Shown here: positions 9,599-16,324 of the stretch, piece after piece | Numbering within the stretch: position 1 is the first letter of the stretch | Layout of the letters: each line of letters starts with the position of its first letter | NCBI GenBank assembly: GCA_021029095.1 | Contig: JAJOHG010000504.1 | Span: forward strand, 1 to 16,324 | Direction: 5' to 3' | DNA from: Phellopilus nigrolimitatus | Taxonomy: Eukaryota > Basidiomycota > Agaricomycetes > Hymenochaetales > Hymenochaetaceae | DNA: 16,324 bases | The notes under the pieces: model-generated | Database searches by the model: none | Seen by the model: the letters and a program-made list of their open reading frames with translations, nothing else | What the model was told of the DNA's origin: nothing | Made by a program: the position numbers and the translations under genes

Positions 9599-11594
9599 AT
9601 GGCGTCTCTCTTCCGCCGCCCTTCCACGACGACCTGTTACTACTGCCAGTTGCTCGTCGCATCCGGTCCTTCAAGTTCCTCGTCGCGCATCGGAGGACCG
9701 GCGTTTGACCCAACTTCCTTCCGATGCCCTCACTGCGGGTGCTGGAACCGCTACGATGCGCGCGGGCAGATCATTGGTGATGAACCCGCAATGCGCGACG
9801 CGGCGCTGAACGTCGACAGCTTCCTGAAACGCGGTGCGTGCGCTTCCCTCAGCCACATTTCACATTGAACCGCCGTATTGACCGAAGGATATACAGGCCT
9901 ACCAGATAGGAATCAGCTTCCCTCTCTTTCCACCAATGCTGGACCCAGTTTCTTCTGTCATACCTGCAAGACGAACCAGACGCTGCTAGTCAACCTTCTC
10001 GGCGCGTACCTCCCCGCGCCGGACGATCCCTCGTACGCGTCGCGCACGGCACAGCTCCCCGCATATTCGGCTTCCTTACAAAGACGCTACCCGCCCGTGT
10101 GCGGAGCGTGTGCACCTGGTGTGGAGGCGGAAATCGCTCGACGAGACGAAATGGCGCGGACCCGCGCGCTGGGCGGCGCATTGAAGGTCAGCAACGGGCG
10201 GCCGGGCTTGGCTGGGAAGAGCAATGCCACGACGCCAGCATCGCAGAAGGAAAAGGGAACGAGGCTAGGCTCATGGAGGGCACGCGGCATGCTCTGGGCC
10301 ACAAGCTTTATGTTGGTCCTTGCTGGGAACGGCGCTGGTGAGCTTTCCCTTCTCCTTTTTCCCCTTTCTTTCTTCATACCTTTTACTGAGCCATGTGCAG
10401 GTGCTCTTGACGCTCGTGTCCCTTCGCAATTATGGATGCTTGCACCTATTTTACCACTTCTTGTCCTGGTTTCGCTGACCTGGACATTTTGGGACCCGAC
10501 CTACTCCCTCCGGCAGCGCTCTGACGTGCAGGGAAGGCAAGTGCGCGTTGAGGGGCGTCAAAAGTACATTGTAGGCTACGTTTTTTTTTGTTACGGACGT
10601 ATATTCTTATTATCGTACGTGCGTCAGATCGTGCAGTGCCATGCATGGATATCCCGCCTAGTCACATCTACCCTTCTGCTTTCCGCATGGCTTCGACCAG
10701 AGTGGGATTTCTTGCATATTCGCGAAATGGATCATACAGATAGCAGAAGAAAGACGTTCTTCGCGGCTTCATTGGCACTCGAAATTATCGTAAGACATAC
10801 CAATCTACCTCCAAAGTTCCTGTGACAAGTATTGAGCAGTGGTCCGTATACAGGTCCTCTTATTATCCTATATCTCCATCACCATCCGCAAACCCGCGCC
10901 CATCCGGCTTATTGACACAGACGCGCACCGCGCACTCGCCCCGCTCTCTGACTCCGCCCCCGCAAACGGCCGCTTTCCGACTCCGGGCTCAAACATCGGC
11001 TCCAGCGTGCCCGCCACTACGGGAAGCCAGCCGGACGACCTTCTCGCAACACTTTCTCTCTCAAGCAACCCCGTCATCACAGGCTACGCCGCCGCCGCCG
11101 CCGCGAACCCAATGTTCGGACGGCCCTCGATTGGCGTCGGTGCCGAGTCTGCAGCAGCGGACCCAGCTGCCGACAATAATAAGAATGAAACCAGCCCCTC
11201 CTATGACGATGGCGACGATGAGGCAGAAGCAACCGACACCCCGCGCCGCGCTCGCGCCCGCGATCCGGATGCAATGGACTGGGAACCTGCGACACCCGCC
11301 GCCAAGCAGCAGCAGCAGAAGCGCGCCTCTCAAGACGATGGGTCATGGTTGCGCCGGCAGCGCTTCTTCCCGCCCGAGGAGCCGACGGGCCTCGAGGGCC
11401 TCCTCATGAGCACGCGACTCCTGGACGAGGACGGCGACGACCCTTCTTATGAGCGTACTGCCGGTGCACAAACTAGCGCGCAGACGAAGATGAGAGGGGT
11501 GCGCTGGCGCTGGGGGTGGGTGTACTCCGCATCGGTCCTACCTATCCTAGTATTGGTTGGAGGGATGTGGGCTAGTGGACGGTTTCATTCGTGA
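9599..11594 (+). CDS. IMA1: Inner nuclear membrane protein Ima1 (Samp1/TMEM201/NET5 family)
   Basis: Ima1 links the inner nuclear membrane to heterochromatin and the microtubule centre. Exons 9599-9833, 9897-10337, 10401-10570, 10628-10789 and 10854-11594 give 582 residues. The N-terminal half is a cysteine-rich domain with four CxxC pairs, C13/C16, C43/C46, C99/C102 and C147/C150, and the typical RCPHCGCWNRYDARG; this matches the two-zinc-finger Ima1 N-terminal domain. Membrane segments are likely at about 209-226, 236-256, 288-304, 327-347 and 558-578. Between the fourth and fifth lies an acidic, low-complexity nucleoplasmic loop with poly-Ala, DAMDWEP and FFPPEEPTGLEGLL, the last two recalled as Ima1-family C-terminal motifs. 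Introns 2 (63 nt) and 3 (57 nt) are multiples of three without stops, so retention would still give a full frame. Intron 3 has a weak branch site and is the least certain. Confidence 0.85.
11087..11105 (+). repeat. GCC trinucleotide run coding poly-Ala in IMA1
   Basis: About six GCC units encode GYAAAAAAN in the disordered loop of IMA1. A CAG run further on (about 11307-11319) encodes four Gln. These are ordinary low-complexity repeats, likely to vary in length. Confidence 0.7.
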
Positions 11595-12372
11595 ATCCAC
11601 ATATATTCATTAAATTTCTTCTTAAAATCCTGACCGTTGGTAGACGACTTGATGATCTCAACAATTAGACGATTAACATTCCTCTTTTCTTATTTGTCGC
11701 ATTAGTTTTTTTTGTTTATTCGTGTCTGTCCTGCCTGCAAATCATGCTGCTATGTTAATTCTATGCCAAAGGCGGAAAAGATGCAAATAAGTGAAAGATA
11801 AGTGAATCCTGGTACTTCCTGCAATCTTTTTTTGATGCCAGCACAGCGTTCTGATCTTGATCTGAAGGTGATTGACACTTCACGCCGACACAGAAGAAAT
11901 CATACAGAGCATCAATCAGAAAAAAACAAAGCATTATTGATATAGTATACTGCACCTTTAGACATCAGACGTCGTACTACTCTACGTGCAAAAAGGGCAG
12001 GAACGTAGGAACAGACAGACTTAAGTACAATCTTGTCGAAGTCTCGAAAGTTATAAGTAGTGTTCGGTTTGTTCGTCAAAGTCAGAAAGCACACGCATCC
12101 AGCGTTATGGAAGGAGAAAGAATGGCTGGGAAGAAAAGAAGGTGGTATAGACAAATAACACAAAGGCATCTCCAAAGAGATCCGTCGAAAGAGAACCAAC
12201 GAGCACAAGTAAAGGGATGATCAAAAAACGTTCAGCCAATAAGGGAGCAATAATCAGTGTTGCTCGGTCGTCAAAAAATGAAGATGTACACGGTGAACAA
12301 CGATGCAGAGTTTTCCGGTATCTGCGGGTCCTTCTGAGGAAGAAGGGGAAGGAAAGATGCGCGAGTGAGTGA
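11595..12372. other. Convergent intergenic region, 778 bp, no gene seen
   Basis: This lies between the IMA1 stop (plus) and the stop of the Ser/Thr-rich membrane protein (minus), so it should hold both 3' UTRs and polyadenylation sites. It is A/T-rich with several T runs (for example about 11706-11713 and 11826-11833). Open frames here lack coding character, and I see no tRNA, no repeat array and no conserved element. Confidence 0.6.
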
Positions 12373-13572
12373 TCAGTATCCATAGTTGCGGTTGACGCTA
12401 GGACCGCGCGACATTGCCTGTGACATCTGCGGCGCCGGACTCGCACTGCGCGTGAGGTTAGCGTAGCCGCCAAGGTGTGCAGCACCGGCGGTGAAGTCGT
12501 GCGGCGGGAGGTCAGCGACGAGTCCTCCACCGCCACGTGCACCATTGTATGTGCGCCCGCCACCGATACTATCGTGCTCGGAACCAGAGTGGAACGAGCC
12601 GTGCGACACGTTAGAGCCTGTGCGGTGCAGGCTGCCTTGGCCTGCGGCAGGTGCCCAGTCGATGGGTTGCATGCTATTTGAAGGAGTGGGGATGAAAAAA
12701 TAGAATGGATTTTGCGTAATGATCTAGACGCACCGGTCCTCAAACTCGGCAGAGGGCCTGAATTTCCACTTGCGAATGATGGTCCAGATGATGATGGATC
12801 CACCGATGCTAGCCGCAATAACGATGATAATTGTGATCGTCGTTTTCGAAAGGCTTTTCGACGTCGCGCCCGTTGTCTTCGCAGACTCGGTGGGCGCGTT
12901 GTCCGCACTGAGCGTGTTCGTAACGATTTGCGTGGCCGGATTGATCGTGGAGGAGCTTGAAGAAGAAGAATCGGCGGCTGGGGTAGTCTGTATCGTGCTT
13001 GAAGTCGAAGTAGACGAGGACGAGGACGAGGACGAGGTCGAGCTGGTGGACGATGAGGTCGAAGAGCTTGTCGACGAGGTCGACGTCGAACTACTCGTCG
13101 ACGAACCCGTCAACAAGGAGTTCACTTGGCTCAGCTGCCGAGAAAAAGAACGCGGGGCGTTAGAAACCCGCCCAAAAACGTCCCAAAATAGACAGCCGAG
13201 TATGGGAAGACTCACAAGGGGGGTCCCTGTACCAGTCGTTGACGCTGTCGTCGCCGTCGTTGATCCTGTAGCAGAGCTGGTGCCAGTGCTAGAGGACGTG
13301 CCGGATGTAGTCTTCGCGCTGACGGACGAGCTCGAAGCGGCGGACAAAGCGGCGGTCGAGGCGGTAGCCGCAGAGCTGGTCGAAGAGGTGCTTGATGGGT
13401 CTGCGCCTACACCGAGGAGACCCAAGTCGGGTGCACGCTTCTTGACCATTCGATTAGCCTGACGGCGGTGAACGGCATCGACGTTTGAGGCATCAGCGGT
13501 GGGGGCGAGGGCGATAAGGAGGGTGAGGGCAAAAATGAGTGTGAAAAGGAGCGGTCTGCTCAAGGAGAACAT
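12373..13572 (-). CDS. Ser/Thr-rich single-pass membrane protein with signal peptide, function unknown
   Basis: Not a named gene. Exons 13572-13216, 13134-12734 and 12673-12373 give 352 residues. A signal peptide (MFSLSRPLLFTLIFALTLL..., about 1-28) is followed by a dibasic-rich stretch with RR (36-37) and KKR (44-46), possible Kex2-type sites. A Ser/Thr/Ala-rich, mucin-like ectodomain (about 55-215, presumably O-mannosylated) precedes one transmembrane helix at about 217-239 (ITIIIVIAASIGGSIIIW). The tail opens with RKWKFRPSAEFEDR-MQPIDW across intron 2 and contains ADLPPHDFTAG. Overall plan is that of WSC/Mid2-type wall sensors, but no WSC cysteine domain is present. The start is the first ATG of the signal-peptide frame; an upstream TTG was not used. 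Intron 1 (13215-13135, 81 nt) is stop-free and a multiple of three; intron 2 (12733-12674) is required to reach the tail. Confidence 0.8.
13006..13110. repeat. Imperfect GAC/GAG trinucleotide tract in the Ser/Thr-rich gene
   Basis: The plus strand reads GAGGACGAGGACGAGGACGA and variants; on the coding minus strand this gives Ser/Thr runs of the ectodomain. It also produces a long acidic antisense open frame that is a by-product of the repeat. Confidence 0.75.
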
Positions 13573-13677
13573 GGCGGTTTGAGACAAGGAGTACGTCGAG
13601 CGCTTTTAGGAATTCTCTGAAACAGAAAATGGAGAGCGTGTTTGGGGACCAGCCGCAGACACGGGAAGCAAAGGGAG

Positions 13678-13700
13678 GGAAAAGGAAAAGGAAAAGGGAA
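13678..13700. repeat. GGAAAA short tandem repeat
   Basis: Three to four copies of a GGAAAA-like unit upstream of the Ser/Thr-rich gene; on its coding strand this is a TTTTCC pyrimidine tract of the kind often found in fungal promoters and leaders. Confidence 0.6.
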
Positions 13701-13780
13701 TAGGTGAGCGGAGGACACGGGAGCAGAAAAGAGGATCGCGGTCCTACAAGTTAAACGTCCTGACTGCAGCAAGTCCAGAC

Positions 13781-13826
13781 ACCTCTTCTCTTTCTTCTCT
13801 TTCTTCTCAGCAGCGGGTATAAAAAC
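13781..13826 (+). promoter_or_regulatory. CT tract followed by TATAAAAA, orphan plus-strand promoter-like element
   Basis: TTCTCTTTCTTCTC repeats are followed after about 10 bp by GGGTATAAAAACAAAC. The TATA box is in plus orientation, pointing away from the Ser/Thr-rich gene and into the 3' end of the lyase gene, where no plus-strand gene is recognised. Confidence 0.3.
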
Positions 13827-14115
13827 AAACGAGCGACGGTCGAGAGCGAGGATGTCTCCGGCTTCGTAACGTGGCTGTTACCGTTGCTGTTGCGATTGCA
13901 ATCGTCGCTAAGCACACTTCCTTCTCACGCCCTTCATCTACGGGCGCATCGGCCAGTCAACAGCTCAACAGCCCTTACGGACCAACTAAATCGTACGCAT
14001 CACAGACACACTAGCACTAGCTATGTAGGTAGAAGAGTGATTAATCGTCACCAACATGTCCATAAAAGAAAAGAATCCAGTCTCTCGAAAGTTTAGAATT
14101 ATAAAAAAATTACAA

Positions 14116-16324
14116 TCATCCATGGCTCGTCAGAGTCCAGTCCGATAACGCAACCTGCGACGGAGTCTGAAAGTCTCCCGACGACATCCCCGGCCACTGA
14201 GGGTTGAAAAGCACCTCCAGAGTGTAGCTTCCAGCCGGCAGATCAATCGTAATCACCGTCACGCCAGGGTTGTCCTGGTCAGTCTGGCCTGGAGGAAGTG
14301 CAGGATCGGTCGAAAGCCGAACCGCCTTTGCCGTTCCCAGCGTAGCGCCATTGGGCGCATTCGGGAGCTGCATAATCAAAGTTTCGTTCCCGATTGTCAG
14401 CGTAGCCGTCGTGCCACTAATGCTGACACTAGCGTTCGTGTGCATACGCCATTGTATCGCTTGGCTTGCAGTGATTTCATCCTGGATCAGAACCTGCTTA
14501 CGGTTGTTGATCAGGCGCACTCCACGCGAGAACGACGTGCTGCAGATCAAAAGGATTTAAGGGAAAGTCGTCTTTTACACTATAAAGTAACTCACACGTT
14601 GAAGTAGGCAGTTGTGAGATCGGCAATCCAGTATGCAGTCGAGCCATCTGGAACGTCAAACACAGTACTCGAGCCCTGTTGCGTTCCCGAGGAACCAGAC
14701 TTCACGGTTGGACGAGCCGAGACATTTTGATTGGCTTGGCCAACCATAATCGTGTTCTGGCCCTCTGTGCGCTTACGGTAGTACAACCATCGCTGAGAGT
14801 CCTGGTCGTCGCTACTGAAGTAGCCTGTAGAAAGGTAATCGCCGGACCCTAACTCGCCAGCCCAACGCGTCCCAAGCGCATCTATCACAAAGTCTCCGCA
14901 GTCGAGATCATTGTGCGTCTGATGGCCCTGGAGCATACCCGCCTTTGCCGCGACATAAAGCGCATTGTTGTCGGTGAAGGAAGAGCGCATCGACGCCCAC
15001 TGGTCAGTGTGATTGTCAAAGAAGTGGTCCAGGGCAAGACCATCCCAAAATGCACCAGAGACAGTCGGGTCGTACCAGAACATCGCCCACGGCTCAGCGG
15101 CATCATATTGCTCACGCTGGTATAGAGTGTAGAGCGGGATATCAAAATTTCCGACATAAACATCATCCCGTTCGCGGTAGTCGAGTATTTGTTCGGACCA
15201 TGATCGCCATAGTTGAATAGAGACGTCGCACCCTGAATGTACAAGTGGAAAAGACCCGTAAGATTAAAGTTGGGATTGTTGTGGAGCATGCCTTGGTCAG
15301 AGCCAGTGGCCCGTCATCAAAGAGGAGGTCATCTCCGCATAACCAGTTGTGCCAAAATACCAATAATTGGCCGTCTCTGCCCAGGATCCATCGTCCGAAA
15401 CTGCCCAGGCGCAGTTCTCCAGTGCGTTCGGAATAGTAAGACCCAACAACTGCTGGGCAACGCCTGTAGTGTCGTCACCAAGGATTGCGAGGGCTCCCAT
15501 AGTGAGACCGTTGTTGCAAACACAGTTCCAATTGCCTGTAGTGCCGACGTTCTGACCACCAGCCATTCGTACCTTGAGTCAGGGCGGCAAGACCAAGGTT
15601 GAGACCGTATTCAAGCAACGTGAAGCGAATCTGCTCCTTCTGGGTCCGCCGTCCATACGTCGTAAAGCCAATCATACGCAATAGCAAAGGCGGCGGACAT
15701 TTCTCCTGTATCAAGGAATGGACGGAGTTCCACCTATCAACAGCAGGTCCGAATGGGGCTGAACCGTTGCCAGCAAGCGTTCTACAAGACGAACCACATG
15801 TTAGAACGAAAAGCTCATAGCTATGGAACGGCTGAAGAAAGATTATGTTGGAAACAGAGAACACTTACCTGTAGTTCCATCCAGCACCGGTCAACCCATG
15901 ATGTGTCATTGGTCATCCGATACACGTAAGAGAAAGCTTTGACGCGTTCCTTGACTTCACGAGCATTATCAAGAATACCACTATCTCCGTCCATAATACA
16001 CAACAGGGGGCAAGGCTTTGTAGCAGACGCATTTCCGAAGATCGTCTGGTTCCAGCCGGCGAGGTACGGGTCATGCGCAATGAGGTTAGGAAGCGCCGCC
16101 CACTTGTACGCTGGCGCGATAAGACGAGGGCGATCGCTGCGGACTTGGGTCGGGCTCGGGTTTGAGGGCTTAAAGGATCTGAGGGCCATGCGAGATTCGA
16201 ATTAGTGGTGTCAATGAACGTGGGACTGGTGAATACGGCTGTGTTCGTCTGTGGAGCGACATGTTCCAATTAACAGTTGTTCAAATCAGAAATAGCAGGA
16301 ACACTCACGGTTGCAGGATACACA
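14116..16324 (-). CDS. Heparinase II/III-like polysaccharide lyase, 5' end beyond the window, frame broken in its middle
   Basis: This family cleaves uronic-acid polysaccharides by beta-elimination; the fungal substrate is not known to me. The intact C-terminal part is read from exon pieces ending at 14596 and from 14539-14116 (56-nt intron, GTGAGT). It shows WYDPTVSGAFWDGL, then HQTHNDLDCGDFVIDALGTRW, DYLSTGYFSSDDQDSQRWLYYRKRTEGQNTI, typical of the heparinase II/III beta-sandwich domain, and a beta-rich end closing in SDWTLTSHG. The N-terminal alpha-toroid is recognisable in pieces: RPRLIAPAYKWAALPNLIAHDPY, MDGDSGILDNAREVK, GEMSAAFAIAYDWLYDVW, GNWNCVCNNGLTMGALAILGDD, NYWYFGTT, NYGDHGPNK. These lie in different frames (see the frameshift entry). 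A donor at 16308 and an acceptor at 16249 suggest another intron near the edge. It may be a pseudogene. Confidence 0.78.
15158..15783 (-). other. Cluster of frameshifts in the lyase coding region
   Basis: Following homologous sequence on the minus strand, the frame changes at the 15868-15782 intron junction (phase 0 donor, but the following frame needs phase 2), near 15716-15721 (one base short before DTGEMS), at 15642-15644 (one extra C in CCC after WTAD), at 15552 (one extra G before NVGTTGNWN), at 15310-15312 (one extra G in GGG after SSLMT) and at 15158-15160 (one T short in TTT after NGMMF). A further one-base loss is likely near 16171-16180. None of the sites 15716-15158 can be a normal intron. 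Confidence 0.72.

Larger units (their letters stand above)
13573..14115. other. 543-bp intergenic region: promoter of the Ser/Thr-rich gene and 3' flank of the lyase gene
   Basis: It lies between the Ser/Thr-rich gene's start codon and the lyase stop codon, both on the minus strand. It contains a GGAAAA-type purine run (about 13678-13700), a TTCTC pyrimidine tract (13784-13808) and a TATAAAAA box on the plus strand (about 13819-13825). I see no convincing gene; a 70-codon plus-strand frame at 13884-14096 has no recognisable features. Confidence 0.55.

Noticed and set aside
12105..12908. 267-codon minus-strand open frame
   Set aside because: It overlaps exons 2 and 3 and an intron of the membrane protein in another frame, with Arg/Ser-rich text and no domain; the spliced model explains the sequence better.
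12770..13462. 230-codon plus-strand open frame rich in Asp/Glu/Val
   Set aside because: It is the antisense of the Ser/Thr-rich repeat region and runs through an intron; it has no start context, domain or splice logic.
13884..14096. 70-codon plus-strand frame downstream of the orphan TATA box
   Set aside because: Composition is unremarkable and nothing is recognised; a chance frame is more likely, though transcription cannot be excluded.
14871..14876. Further ACGCGT and similar motifs as regulatory sites
   Set aside because: They lie inside coding exons and occur at about the chance rate for a palindromic hexamer in this length.
15544..15580. A 37-nt intron in the lyase between TQG and GNWNC
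   Set aside because: It would restore phase, but it is shorter than any other intron here and would remove NGWW, which I recall as part of the conserved region; a one-base shift is simpler given the neighbouring shifts.
15782..15868. A shorter 37-nt intron ending at a CTTCAG, which would keep the lyase frame
   Set aside because: It would insert about 17 unrelated residues before TLAGNGSAPFG and ignore the CTAAC branch site and TGTAG acceptor of the longer intron.
1..16324. Biosynthetic or defence gene cluster, CRISPR array, transposon or tRNA
   Set aside because: Genes are unrelated housekeeping functions on both strands; no spaced direct repeats, terminal inverted repeats, transposase or cloverleaf were seen by eye.

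Overview
The window looks like nuclear DNA from a filamentous basidiomycete, most likely an Agaricomycete. Genes are closely packed on both strands. About 30 short GT-AG introns (42-87 nt) can be placed, many with a CTRAY-like branch site. The gene content is eukaryotic and fungal. No sign of prokaryotic operons, a plasmid, a transposon, a CRISPR array or a tRNA was found. All exon models were made by eye from open frames, splice-site consensus and phase, with no alignment.

Layout, left to right: (1) the 5' part of a DNA-replication initiation gene of the SLD2 type, minus strand, running off the left edge; (2) RPN5, a 26S proteasome lid subunit, plus strand, divergent from SLD2 across a 189-bp promoter that carries two ACGCGT boxes; (3) the mitochondrial ribosomal protein mS23/RSM25, plus strand, with a 14-bp CACGTG palindrome just upstream; (4) SEC3, the exocyst landmark subunit, minus strand, with 14 exons and 1231 codons; (5) a SNAP43/SNAPC1-like subunit of the snRNA-activating complex, minus strand, ending only 84 bp before the SEC3 start codon; (6) the inner nuclear membrane protein IMA1 (Samp1/NET5 family), plus strand, divergent from gene 5; (7) a secreted-end, Ser/Thr-rich, single-pass membrane protein of unknown function, minus strand; (8) a heparinase II/III-like polysaccharide lyase, minus strand, whose 5' end lies beyond the right edge.

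Genes 1-7 read cleanly through all inferred splice junctions. Gene 8 does not. Its last third is intact, but towards the right edge the homologous reading frame jumps at least six times by one base (or its equivalent), mostly at short homopolymers, with few in-frame stops. This suggests either localised sequence error near a contig end or a recently broken gene.

The genes do not form a metabolic or defence cluster. They are unrelated housekeeping functions (replication, proteasome, mitochondrial translation, exocytosis, snRNA transcription, nuclear envelope), followed by two genes for the cell surface or secretion. I did not find a clearly new biological system. The most useful leads are the MCB pair in the SLD2-RPN5 promoter, the CACGTG palindrome before mS23, the stop-free 3n introns in two membrane-protein genes, and the damaged lyase frame.
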